NCBI RefSeq assembly: GCF_038593855.1
Contig: NZ_CP151996.1
Coordinates: 4,030,001 to 4,094,000, forward strand
Origin: Lysinibacillus sp. FSL M8-0337
Lineage (GTDB): Bacteria; Bacillota; Bacilli; Bacillales_A; Planococcaceae
DNA: 64,000 nt
Reading direction: 5' to 3'
Of this stretch, positions 53,365-63,624 are shown one piece after another. A program made the position numbers and the translations under genes. The notes beneath the pieces were generated by a model. The model was not told the DNA's origin, did no database searches, and saw nothing but the letters and a program-made list of their open reading frames with translations. How positions within the stretch are numbered: position 1 is the first letter of the stretch; the number at the start of each line of letters is the position of its first letter.

Positions 53365-54120
53365 ATGAACGATATTACTTTTGAGCATATAGAAAAAATT
53401 GGCCATATCATTTATGAAGACGAAATGTATCGGCATGTGCATTATCCAGAAATGCTAAGCCGTTATGATAGTAATTTTATTTTATTTAAAACAATGCCTG
53501 CATTAACGACATTTAAGAAATTGGAGCATTTACTACGCTCCTATCATCAACAACATAATCAGCAACATTTAAAATTTATTTTCCCGTCTAACGAAAAAAT
53601 TCCGAGCGATATTCACAGTTATTTAACGGATGAAAACTATGATATTGGATTTTTAGAGTTATATACAATTGAACCTAGCCATTTCCCTGCAAAGGTAAAC
53701 GAGCATGTTGAAGTTCGACCTGTGACTGACGACAATTTAGAGGCATTTTTAACACTGCAGTACAAAGAAGATTTAAGATATGGTGAAACTTTTGCCACTG
53801 AAAAACAAGCTTTACTAAAACATCGTTTTCATGATTCGAAGAAACATCAACTCCTTGCTTACTATGAAGGCATCCCAGTTGGTTCTACAGAGCTAATTGA
53901 AGAAGATACGACAGTTGAAATTGATAATTTATTTGTACTAGAGGCTTTTCAACGGAAAGGAATAGGTACGCAACTTCAGCAATATGTAATGCAACATTTT
54001 CAGCAAAAAACCGTTATTTTAGTAGCAGATGGTGAAGATACACCGAGAGACATGTATCAAAAACAACATTATATTTATCGGGGTTTCCAATATGAAGTTT
54101 TAAAAGTTGAAGGTCAATAA
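53365..54120 (+). CDS. GNAT acetyltransferase
   Basis: The protein has 251 residues. The N-terminal 115 are not recognised, beginning with an Ile/Glu/His-rich helical part. The C-terminal 135 are a GNAT domain with VEVRPVTDDNLEAFLTLQYK, VEIDNLFVLEAFQRKGIGTQ (acetyl-CoA loop Q-R-K-G-I-G) and YQKQHYIYRGFQYEVLKVE. AAGGAG lies 9 bases before ATG. It lies 240 bases after the A-T-R gene in the same direction, behind a terminator, so linkage with that gene is possible but weak. The substrate is unknown. Confidence 0.8.
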   Translation: MNDITFEHIEKIGHIIYEDEMYRHVHYPEMLSRYDSNFILFKTMPALTTFKKLEHLLRSYHQQHNQQHLKFIFPSNEKIPSDIHSYLTDENYDIGFLELYTIEPSHFPAKVNEHVEVRPVTDDNLEAFLTLQYKEDLRYGETFATEKQALLKHRFHDSKKHQLLAYYEGIPVGSTELIEEDTTVEIDNLFVLEAFQRKGIGTQLQQYVMQHFQQKTVILVADGEDTPRDMYQKQHYIYRGFQYEVLKVEGQ

Positions 54121-54208
54121 CTAGCTGTCTTTAGCCGATACTTCAGCATCACAATAAACTAGAAAAATGATTGCTAGATTACCGTTTTCTCTTTAATTAG
54201 CGTAAATG

Positions 54209-54256
54209 AAAAGCTTCTCAAAAAGTTGATGCAACTGATGAGAAGCTTTTATTTTT
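54209..54256. terminator. Bidirectional terminator
   Basis: AAAAGCTTCTCA pairs perfectly with TGAGAAGCTTTT around 18 bases, with ATTTTT on the plus side and CATTTACG on the other. It lies between the convergent acetyltransferase and MFS genes. Confidence 0.88.
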
Positions 54257-54299
54257 AACGTTAGCTATAGTATTTCTCGGTATTGCATCCGGTACTATG

Positions 54300-55778
54300 C
54301 TAAGATTTCGTTTCAGATTGTGTTTCTACTATTTCTTTGGGCACCGCACGATAAACAGTAAATGCCAATATAATCGCTACTATCGTGATAATAAAAGCAA
54401 TGAGATAAACAAGTTCCACACCAGCAACCATTGCGTGACTAATTGTAGCCGGATCACTCGGATTTGTTGCCTTTTGTAAAAAATGATTTTGTTTGGCATT
54501 CATAATACTAATAAAAACAGCAACACCAATAGCGCCTACAACAGGCTGTAAAGTAGTCATCACTGCCGTTCCATGTGGATATAAAGATTTAGGCAGTTGG
54601 TTTAAACCATTTGTCTGAGCTGGCATCATAATAGCCGAGACACTTAGCATTAATAAAATATAGCATACTACAATTATCCAAATGGGCGTTTCAGCCGTTA
54701 ACCTGCTCAAAGTAAATACTGTTCCGCTTAAAACAAGTGTTGCTGGAATCATTAATATACGAGGACCAAATTTATCGAACATTTGCCCCATAATTGGAGA
54801 CATGAGCCCATTGAGTAAACTCCCTGGTAGTAATACGAGTCCCGCTGTTGCAGCCGTCAAAGCTAATGGTCCCTGCATAAATATAGGTAATATAATTTCT
54901 GATGCAAACATCGCCATAATAATAATCACAAACATAAATACAGCGTGTGTATACATTGGATATTTGAACACCCGTAAATCCATAACAGGCTCTTTTAGCT
55001 TAAATTGTCTTAAAGAGAACAACACAACACCTATGATTCCAATGATAATCGTCAGAAAAACGCTAGAACTAAGGAAACCTTTTTCACCAGCAGCACTAAA
55101 CCCGTAAATAATTGCTCCAAACCCAATCGTTGAAAAAAGCAATGATAGAAAATCTATTTTAGGTTTTGTTACTTCCGAAACATTTGTTAAATACTTAAAG
55201 GCAAAAACAATTGAAAATATGGCAAAAGGAATAACAATAATAAATAGATAGCGCCAGCCTAAATATTCTACGATAACCCCGGATAAAGTTGGTCCAATTG
55301 CCGGTGCAAACGTAAACGTTAAACCTACAATGCCCATAACTTTCCCGCGTTTTTCTGGTGGATATAATAAAAGGAAAACATTAAATATAATAGGCATTAA
55401 CAACCCAGTTCCAACTGCTTGTATTAAACGTCCTACCAATAAAACCGGAAAACTAGGTGCAATTGCACAAATAATCGTACCAATTGTGAACGTGACCATC
55501 ACACCAAGAAATAATTGCCTTGTTGTAAACCACTGCAACATCAAAGCAGAGATTGGAATGACTATACCCATGACAAGCATAAACCCTGTTGCCATCCACT
55601 GAACGGTTGGTAACGTAATATGGAATTCATGCATTAATGTAGTTAAGGCTATGTTTAACAATGTTTCGTTTAAAACAGCAAAGAACGCACCGATTATTAA
55701 TGACAGCATGATTGGTAATGTTTTAACATTGGGATCCTGTGATAGGAATTCATATTTCACCGTTTGATTTTGATTCAT
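54300..55778 (-). CDS. MFS drug exporter, DHA2 (EmrB/QacA) family
   Basis: This 492-residue proton antiporter has 14 predicted membrane segments. It has the DHA2 motif in segment 1 (LNETLLNIALTTLMHEF), segment 4 VGRLIQAVGTGLLMPI and motif C in segment 5 (TFAPAIGPTLSGVIVEYLGW). It exports drugs or lipophilic compounds. The likely start ATG 55778 is preceded by AAGGAG. It faces the acetyltransferase gene and might export the product of the A-T-R enzyme, which is speculation. About 720 bases separate it from the next gene. Confidence 0.92.
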   Translation of the reverse strand: MNQNQTVKYEFLSQDPNVKTLPIMLSLIIGAFFAVLNETLLNIALTTLMHEFHITLPTVQWMATGFMLVMGIVIPISALMLQWFTTRQLFLGVMVTFTIGTIICAIAPSFPVLLVGRLIQAVGTGLLMPIIFNVFLLLYPPEKRGKVMGIVGLTFTFAPAIGPTLSGVIVEYLGWRYLFIIVIPFAIFSIVFAFKYLTNVSEVTKPKIDFLSLLFSTIGFGAIIYGFSAAGEKGFLSSSVFLTIIIGIIGVVLFSLRQFKLKEPVMDLRVFKYPMYTHAVFMFVIIIMAMFASEIILPIFMQGPLALTAATAGLVLLPGSLLNGLMSPIMGQMFDKFGPRILMIPATLVLSGTVFTLSRLTAETPIWIIVVCYILLMLSVSAIMMPAQTNGLNQLPKSLYPHGTAVMTTLQPVVGAIGVAVFISIMNAKQNHFLQKATNPSDPATISHAMVAGVELVYLIAFIITIVAIILAFTVYRAVPKEIVETQSETKS

Positions 55779-56502
55779 TTATTTACTCCTTACGAATAGT
55801 CATATTAAAAAATGCTTCATAGATTTCATTATGATAAGTAACCTATGCTTAAAAATTTGTATATTCAAAACAAATCCTACCCAATCATTCCTAGTTCATA
55901 TACCATTGGGGAATTCACCACCTTGTATAGAGTCAGAGCATTTCCCTTAATACCCACTGTAGAAAACAAAAAGATCACAAACATCTGCCTGTGATCTCAA
56001 AAGTAAAGGAAAAAAACCGTCCTAATTTTATGAAGTTAGCCATAGGGCATAAAACACCTACTTTGATACCATCAAAAAAGGTGTAATTAGACAAAAATAA
56101 AAGAAAGGTTGAACAAAGTCGCCTTTCTAACATTGCATATTTTCCCATCGGTTAAACAATCGTTCCTATATTTCGAAGTGTGATATATGGGAAAGATCCA
56201 TAAACTGATGGAATTGTATTTTCACAAATATGAAATGAGGTATATTAAAAAAAGACAGACTAATTCCGTTTACTCTGCATACACAAACAGAGCCTTTGAC
56301 CATATTCAATTATTGGTTCAAAGTTTGGAATCGTAGTGTCATATTTAATAGTCCTCCTTTACGCATTTTATAATACATCACGAATTATAACGAACTTATT
56401 AACAGAAGTCAAAGATTTCAAGAACAAGAAAAAATTATTACAGTTGTTATTGGAGAACAACTGCAAAAGAATAGGACACACTTTATGCATCCTATTCCTT
56501 CA
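55779..56502. other. Gene-poor stretch with a cluster of hairpins
   Basis: No gene is supported in these 724 bases. Three hairpins occur in 160 bases: AGATCACA/TGTGATCT at 55972-55997; ACACCT with an inner TTTGAT/ATCAAA stem at 56054-56084; and AGAAAGG/CCTTTCT at 56102-56128. On the minus strand each is followed by T-runs, so each looks like a terminator for transcription from the right. The terminator at 56465 serves the kinase gene. Confidence 0.6.
56465..56497 (-). terminator. Terminator after the sensor kinase gene
   Basis: GAATAGGA pairs with TCCTATTC around 13 bases on the minus strand, followed by TTTTGC. It lies 6 bases past the stop codon. Confidence 0.75.
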
Positions 56503-58560
56503 CTATTTCAATTCATTTTGAAATTTCGGTAGGTAAATCATCGCTTTAAATAAATCGCCATCTACTTGAATGAAGAACTTTCCATCTTGGATTTGAATAA
56601 GGCTTTCAGCTATGGATAACCCTAATCCGCTACCTTGACTCGATCTAGATTCATCCCCGCGTGTAAAACGTTCCATAAGCTCATCGACTGAAATATTTAA
56701 TTCATACGCTGAAATATTTTTAAATGTTACTAGTAGTTCATTACCTAAGTCTTCAACATCAATATATACTCTGGATGCAGGCAGTGCGTATTTAAAAATA
56801 TTCGAAAATAAGTTTTCAATGGCGCGCCATAGAAGTTTACCATCAGCCTTCACATAGACTTTTTCCGTTGGGTGGGCTAACTTAAAATCTAAGGATGCCG
56901 CTTCGATTTTCTCATCCATCTCCCCTATACCTTGTTTTAGTAACGAAACGATATCAATCTGTTCTAATTGAACAGGCATACTGCCACTCGACGCTTTAGC
57001 CGCTTCAAACAAATCGTCCGTTAAAAGCTTAAGCCTTTTCGATTTTTGATCTAATACATCAATATATTCAGCAATTAATTCCGGGTCTTTTTCGATTCTT
57101 AATAAATCGACATACGTAATAATAGACGTTAATGGCGTTCTGATATCGTGTGAAACATTCGTAATAAGCTCTGTTTTTAAACGCTCACTCTTGATTTCAC
57201 TATCCACCGACTTTTTTAAACCATCGGTAATGCTATTAATATTCATGGCAAGTTGGCTAAACTCCCCTTTTCCATCTACTTCAATTCGATGATGAAGGTC
57301 ACCATTTTTAATTTGCTCTACGCCCTCTTTAATGAGATTAAACGATTTCACCTTTTTCATTGCCAACCAGGCTGCTACGCCTAGTGTAATAGGAAACATA
57401 AAAAACGTAGCCACTACTACTAAAGGATAGCCGATAACAAGTAACACAATTTTTACCGCTGTACTCCCATTATCAAATATGTTTTTCACCACAATAAAAC
57501 ATTTTTTAATAATTTGATAGATAAGTGTATGCTGCAGTAATGTTCGATTTTTAATATGCTTTACGAGTGATAAGACTAGCAGCAAAGCAATTATAAAAAT
57601 AGGCACCGTCAGAAGCAAGTTCATCTTACGTAACACTTCAATAATCATAGCCATCCACATAGAGATTAAACATACGACGATCACAATATTTAAATCATTA
57701 TATAATTTGTCCATAACATGTAAATGCAGTGCTTTATCTTTGAAAGACGTTCTGCCAATAACAATTATTAAATAAACAAAAGATACAATAAATCCTGCTA
57801 GATATAACATAAACTCGTTCAGTAAACGTTTGGCAATTGCTTTATCTTTTTGCCATTCCTGCATTTTTTGCTGTAAGAAAGATTCTTCAAACGCCACATA
57901 AATAACATCTGTTTGTGGATTTAACTGTTCCACTTCTTGTGTAACATAATCTACGTACTTACTTTTTCCTACTTCTGTTGGATACAGCTTCTGTTGATAA
58001 TCATCAAATAGCATATAGGCGCCAAATGATGTAAATTGTTCTTTTTTATTTAGTTCACTATTGGAGAAGATATGTTCACCGTCACTTGCATAATAGACGA
58101 TTCCTTCAGATGCTTCTAAAGTGTTGAGTAAACGATAAAAAACCCGTACTTGTTCCTTCGTACTTTCTTCTTTTTTGCTTTTGATGTCATCTGCATACTC
58201 TTTTTCATATATGCGTCTATTTTCCAACTCACTCATATTCCCATTGTATTTATATGAATATTGGAAATCATAATATAACTCTTCTTCAATTGCTCTTCTA
58301 TCTTCTTTTGTTAGTGCCTTACCACTTAAAATATATTCTTCACTTTTATATTGTCCGATTAATTGCGCTAACGAAGCTATAATGCTATAACTTTCATCAG
58401 CGAATAATTGACTTTCAAAGTAATTATCTTCATTGATACTACTAAGATGAACATCATTTAATTCCATGCCCATAATAGCCTTCGCTGTACCCGTTAAACA
58501 AGCGATAGCAATTAGAAACACAATCACTTTTGTAATCAGTGCATGACTAATATTTCTCAA
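56503..58560 (-). CDS. Sensor histidine kinase with complex membrane region
   Basis: The protein has 685 residues. A first membrane segment (about 8-28) is followed by an external region of about 215 residues. Four or more membrane segments follow (about 245-410), then HAMP (NLIKEGVEQIKNGDLHHRIE), HisKA with TNVSHDIRTPLTSIITYVDL (phospho-His near 470) and HATPase (IENLFSNIFKYAL, GSGLGLSIAESL). The multi-segment middle is unusual for a kinase with an external sensor. The likely start is TTG 58560, overlapping the regulator's stop; a GGGGAG site lies 12 bases upstream. An earlier TTG at 58584 is possible. Signal unknown. Confidence 0.88.
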   Translation of the reverse strand: MRNISHALITKVIVFLIAIACLTGTAKAIMGMELNDVHLSSINEDNYFESQLFADESYSIIASLAQLIGQYKSEEYILSGKALTKEDRRAIEEELYYDFQYSYKYNGNMSELENRRIYEKEYADDIKSKKEESTKEQVRVFYRLLNTLEASEGIVYYASDGEHIFSNSELNKKEQFTSFGAYMLFDDYQQKLYPTEVGKSKYVDYVTQEVEQLNPQTDVIYVAFEESFLQQKMQEWQKDKAIAKRLLNEFMLYLAGFIVSFVYLIIVIGRTSFKDKALHLHVMDKLYNDLNIVIVVCLISMWMAMIIEVLRKMNLLLTVPIFIIALLLVLSLVKHIKNRTLLQHTLIYQIIKKCFIVVKNIFDNGSTAVKIVLLVIGYPLVVVATFFMFPITLGVAAWLAMKKVKSFNLIKEGVEQIKNGDLHHRIEVDGKGEFSQLAMNINSITDGLKKSVDSEIKSERLKTELITNVSHDIRTPLTSIITYVDLLRIEKDPELIAEYIDVLDQKSKRLKLLTDDLFEAAKASSGSMPVQLEQIDIVSLLKQGIGEMDEKIEAASLDFKLAHPTEKVYVKADGKLLWRAIENLFSNIFKYALPASRVYIDVEDLGNELLVTFKNISAYELNISVDELMERFTRGDESRSSQGSGLGLSIAESLIQIQDGKFFIQVDGDLFKAMIYLPKFQNELK

Positions 58561-59233
58561 CTTTATACCCAACTCCCCACACAACTTTTAAATACTTCGG
58601 CTCTTTTGGATTAATTTCAATTTTTTCTCGAATTTTCCGAATATGGACTGCCACCGTATTTTCTGGGTTAACGGCGCTTTCATTCCACACCTTTTCATAA
58701 ATCTCTTCAATCGTAAATACTCTTCCAGTATTGGCTGTAAGTAGCTTTAAAATTTTATACTGTACTGGGGTCAAATGAACAGCTTGTTTATCAACCGTAA
58801 TGACTTTCTTTTCATCATCAATCATAAGACCACCCGTTTGGAAAATATGGCTACTTACTTCCAGACTGCCAAATGCCGTATACCTTCTTAACTGTGATTT
58901 CACTCGAGCGACAAGTTCTAATGGATTAAACGGCTTTGCCATATAATCATCTGCACCAATATTTAAGCCGAGTATTTTATCATAATCCTCCGACTTAGCA
59001 GAAAGCATAATTAATGGAATCATATTATCTTGTCGAATCTTCATTGTCGCTGTAATGCCATCCATTTTTGGCATCATAATATCCATAATAATTAGGTGAA
59101 TCACTTGCTCTTGAATAAGATCAATTGCCTCCACACCATTGTACGCTTTAAATACTTTATATCCCTCATTTTCTAAATAAACGCTTATTGCCCTTACAAT
59201 TTCTTTATCATCATCACAAATCAAAATGTTCAA
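58547..59233 (-). CDS. OmpR-family response regulator
   Basis: This 228-residue regulator has the receiver acidic pocket DDDK, the phospho-acceptor in LIIMDIMMPKMDG (near residue 51), and Lys in YMAKPFNPLELVARV. The winged-helix domain contains LTPVQYKILKLLTANTGRVF and NTVAVHIRKIREKIE. It resembles the VanR/YclJ group. It overlaps the kinase gene, which follows it. The start codon is ATG, 267 bases from groEL's 3' end, on the same strand. Targets are unknown. Confidence 0.93.
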   Translation of the reverse strand: MNILICDDDKEIVRAISVYLENEGYKVFKAYNGVEAIDLIQEQVIHLIIMDIMMPKMDGITATMKIRQDNMIPLIMLSAKSEDYDKILGLNIGADDYMAKPFNPLELVARVKSQLRRYTAFGSLEVSSHIFQTGGLMIDDEKKVITVDKQAVHLTPVQYKILKLLTANTGRVFTIEEIYEKVWNESAVNPENTVAVHIRKIREKIEINPKEPKYLKVVWGVGYKVEKY

Positions 59234-59397
59234 CTACATTCAATCCTCCATCTCTTTAGGTTCCTGTAATCACTCCTAGTGGATTCGTATAAAAATATAA
59301 TACTAACTAAATCTTAACAAACCCATGCACCAATTCTTAAGATTTTCTTATTGTTACCTATGTACGATCATTGTCCAGAACTGTTTTCATGGACATA

Positions 59398-59444
59398 CAA
59401 AAAAAGAAGCCTCTCACAAGTTCCATGAACTTATGAGAGGCTTC
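59398..59444 (-). terminator. Terminator after groEL
   Basis: GAAGCCTCTCA pairs perfectly with TGAGAGGCTTC around 17 bases on the minus strand, followed by TTTTTTTGTATG. Confidence 0.92.
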
Positions 59445-59501
59445 GTTAAAATCCTAGCATTTCACCTATACAAACCCTTCTAGCAAGGGGCTGACGGCTT
59501 A

Positions 59502-61142
<1,641 letters not shown>

Positions 61143-61192
61143 TTACCCTCCTGAAATGGAATATTCGTTAAGCTTGATTCATATAATAATAA

Positions 61193-61477
61193 TTATCCAA
61201 TAATTGCAAGAATATCGCTTTCGCGTAAGATTAAGTATTCATTGCCTTCATATTTAACTTCTGTACCTGCGTATTTAGAGAAAATAATGTGGTCGTCAAC
61301 TTTAACGTCAAGCTCTACACGTTGTCCGTTTTCTAAAACACGACCTGTCCCAACTGCTACTACTTTACCTTCTTGCGGTTTTTCTTTTGCAGAGTCTGGT
61401 AGTACAATCCCAAATGCAGATTTTTCTTCTACCTCGATTAGTTCGATGACAATACGATCTCCTAGTGGTCTTAACAA
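61193..61477 (-). CDS. groES: Co-chaperonin GroES
   Basis: This 94-residue protein caps the GroEL ring. It begins [20 protein letters not shown], has the mobile-loop region [20 protein letters not shown] and ends [14 protein letters not shown]. The start is most likely TTG 61477: AGGAGG lies 9 bases before it, while the upstream TTG at 61486 touches that site. The use of TTG for such a highly expressed gene is uncommon. The CIRCE operator lies about 44 bases upstream. Confidence 0.95.
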   Translation of the reverse strand: MLRPLGDRIVIELIEVEEKSAFGIVLPDSAKEKPQEGKVVAVGTGRVLENGQRVELDVKVDDHIIFSKYAGTEVKYEGNEYLILRESDILAIIG

Positions 61478-61520
61478 GTAAAACAACCTCCTATTAATTT
61501 AAATATTAGTTGAAAGTTTA

Positions 61521-61547
61521 TTAGCACTCTATATCAACGAGTGCTAA
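61521..61547. promoter_or_regulatory. CIRCE operator (HrcA site)
   Basis: TTAGCACTC, nine bases, GAGTGCTAA: an exact match to the consensus CIRCE element bound by the heat-shock repressor HrcA. It overlaps the -10 region of the groESL promoter. Confidence 0.98.
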
Positions 61548-61572
61548 TACATTTATTATGATAATCAATCAA
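61544..61572 (-). promoter_or_regulatory. Candidate groESL promoter
   Basis: TTGATT (61567-61572), a 17-base spacer and TATTAG (61544-61549) on the minus strand, the last overlapping CIRCE by four bases. HrcA bound to CIRCE would block it. Confidence 0.6.
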
Positions 61573-61650
61573 TTCTTTTTTTGCAAGCAAGAACTTCGAA
61601 AAATTTTGTTTTCTTTCCATATTCCTCTACAATAGAAAGGAAGCTTATGA

Positions 61651-62415
61651 ATGGAAAGGATTTTGACTGTGAATAATTCTCTAAAAAGCGTTCAGCATAA
61701 AAAAACTGCTCTGTATGTTTTAATCGTTTACATTATCATGCAAGTATCAGGTAGATGGTTGCTTTTACCGTTCCATAAATTTGTGATGAATACAACAGGC
61801 TTATCTCATGAACAAGCAGCTCCTATCACACAAGGCTGGTATATCGCACTCAGCTTTGCGATTGCATTGATTTTAAGTTTAATTTTAACCACTCGCGATA
61901 AAACGTTTTGGGATGTCTATCAAGGTAAAAAAGAGTCTATCCCACTTACAATTATGTGGGGCGTTTTAGGTTTCTTCCTTGTATTCTTCGGACAAATGAT
62001 TGGAGCGGCTATTGAAATGGCCGTTTTTGGAATCGAGGGGGGCTCACAAAACACTGCTGATATCGTAGCGATAGCTAAAGGTGCACCCATTGCCATTTTA
62101 GCGATTGTTGTCTTTGGTCCAATTTTAGAGGAATTCGTCTTCCGTCGCGTTATTTTCGGCTCACTTGTTCAAACGACGAATTTCTGGGTGGCAGCCATTG
62201 TTAGTGCCATTTTCTTCGCACTGATTCATTTTGATTTTTCACACATCCTGTTGTATACCATTTGTGGTTTGATCTTTGCTTTCCTATACCACAAAACAAA
62301 ACGGATATGGACATCAATTATTGCGCACATCATGCTAAATGGCTTTTTGACACTTGTCCAATTAAATGCTGAACCGTTGCAAAAGTTTTTACAAGAACTG
62401 CAAAAAATGCAATAA
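61651..62415 (+). CDS. CPBP-family intramembrane metalloprotease
   Basis: This 254-residue membrane protein of the CAAX-protease/bacteriocin-processing (Abi) family has about seven membrane segments. Catalytic motifs are all present: ILEEFVFRRVIFG (E-E-x-x-x-R, near residue 168), FFALIHFDF (F-x-x-x-H) and AHIMLNGF (H-x-x-x-N). Members cleave peptides in the membrane, for example in bacteriocin maturation or immunity. Two starts are possible: ATG 61651, used here, and GTG 61669, which has AAAGGA 8 bases upstream. It is divergent from groES. Confidence 0.88.
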   Translation: MERILTVNNSLKSVQHKKTALYVLIVYIIMQVSGRWLLLPFHKFVMNTTGLSHEQAAPITQGWYIALSFAIALILSLILTTRDKTFWDVYQGKKESIPLTIMWGVLGFFLVFFGQMIGAAIEMAVFGIEGGSQNTADIVAIAKGAPIAILAIVVFGPILEEFVFRRVIFGSLVQTTNFWVAAIVSAIFFALIHFDFSHILLYTICGLIFAFLYHKTKRIWTSIIAHIMLNGFLTLVQLNAEPLQKFLQELQKMQ

Positions 62416-62449
62416 AAAAGCTGGATGTGGTCATCACATCCAGCTTTTT
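62415..62449. terminator. Bidirectional terminator
   Basis: AAAAAGCTGGATGTG pairs perfectly with CACATCCAGCTTTTT around GTCAT, between the convergent protease and tatC genes. Confidence 0.92.
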
Positions 62450-62452
62450 AAA

Positions 62453-63274
62453 TTAGTCATTCATTTCTTCTATTTGTCGTTTTTGCTCAGCTAACAAACG
62501 CTCCACTTGCTCACGTTCTGCTGCTATCCGTTCTTCCTCTAACTGCATTGCTTCGGCTTGTAAAAATTTACGATAGCCCCTGCGCGCTATAATAATACTA
62601 ATCTCATAAATTAAAAATAGCGGAATTGCTACAATAACGTTTGAAATAAAGTCGGGTGGTGCAAGAAATACCGCTATCACAACTAACACGAAATATGCAT
62701 ATTTTCTGAATTTCACCATTAATTCAGGATTTAATATACCTAAACGCGCTAAAAATAACGTTACAACAGGTAACTGAAAAACGATTCCGAAAGGCATAAC
62801 TAGGCGAAACAAAAATGAAAAATATTCGTTAATACCAATTGTTTGTTGTATTTCTAAATCCGCAGATAAGCCCATCATAAAGTGCATAACATATGGGAAT
62901 AGCACATAATAAGAAAATGATGCACCTGCTATAAATAGAATAAACGAGTATGGAATATATTTTAAAGTAGCCTTACGTTCTGTCTCATGTAAACCTGGTG
63001 TAATAAACAGCCAGATTTGATGAAGAAGCAATGGTGAACTTAAAACAAATGCTATAATAACCGTCACTTGCAAGTATACAACAAGTGGATCGGTCACTTT
63101 AAACGCGTTTAAAGTTAGTTGCTCTGCTTCTTTACTATATTGAATATATTTAATAATTGGTTCGGCTAGATAAAAGCCAACTATAAGTGCAATAACAAAG
63201 AAAACAGCACAAATTAAGAGCCGTTTTCTAAGTTCTACTAAATGCTCTGTAACAGTTAATTCTCTTGGATTCAT
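62453..63274 (-). CDS. tatC: Twin-arginine translocase subunit TatC
   Basis: This 273-residue protein has six membrane segments. TatC is the receptor for folded proteins with twin-arginine signals. Family marks are the N-terminal TVTEHLVELRKRLLI with the conserved Glu, the loop FITPGLHETERK, and LFRLVMPFGIVFQLPV near segment 4. A charged C-terminal tail of about 50 residues (AMQLEEERIAAEREQ) is longer than usual and probably a coiled coil. It follows tatA by 20 bases. Confidence 0.95.
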   Translation of the reverse strand: MNPRELTVTEHLVELRKRLLICAVFFVIALIVGFYLAEPIIKYIQYSKEAEQLTLNAFKVTDPLVVYLQVTVIIAFVLSSPLLLHQIWLFITPGLHETERKATLKYIPYSFILFIAGASFSYYVLFPYVMHFMMGLSADLEIQQTIGINEYFSFLFRLVMPFGIVFQLPVVTLFLARLGILNPELMVKFRKYAYFVLVVIAVFLAPPDFISNVIVAIPLFLIYEISIIIARRGYRKFLQAEAMQLEEERIAAEREQVERLLAEQKRQIEEMND

Positions 63275-63294
63275 ATTAAATTGACATCCTTAAC

Positions 63295-63510
63295 TTACTT
63301 AACGTTATCATTTTCTTTATGTTCAATTACTTTCTTTTTTGCATCATCATCGTCATCAGCTAGACCTTTTGTTGCATTTTTAAATTCGCGAAGTGTAGAA
63401 CCCATAGCTTTACCTAGCTCTGGTAATTTCTTTGGTCCGAAAATTAAAATAGCAACCACACCGATAATAACTAGGCCAACTGGTGAAATAGCACTTAAGT
63501 GCACAACCAT
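63295..63510 (-). CDS. tatA: Twin-arginine translocase subunit TatA
   Basis: The protein has 71 residues. One membrane segment ([20 protein letters not shown]) is followed by the amphipathic helix [14 protein letters not shown], then a charged tail with five consecutive Asp residues. TatA oligomers form the transport path with TatC, encoded next. I use ATG 63510, with AGGAGG 8 bases upstream; an in-frame GTG three codons earlier is too close to the site. Confidence 0.93.
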   Translation of the reverse strand: MVVHLSAISPVGLVIIGVVAILIFGPKKLPELGKAMGSTLREFKNATKGLADDDDDAKKKVIEHKENDNVK

Positions 63511-63624
63511 TACAGCCACCTCCTCTTATATATATCATTTTAACTTAAATTTTTAGGTTTGGCGAATTTATTTAGATAGTTTGAACGCCATCAATTGTAA
63601 CTGTTTACAAAATTGTGAATGCAC

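Noticed and set aside
53078..53384. Short frames on both strands between the A-T-R and acetyltransferase genes
   Set aside because: They cross the terminator at 53177-53222 and have no credible start signals.
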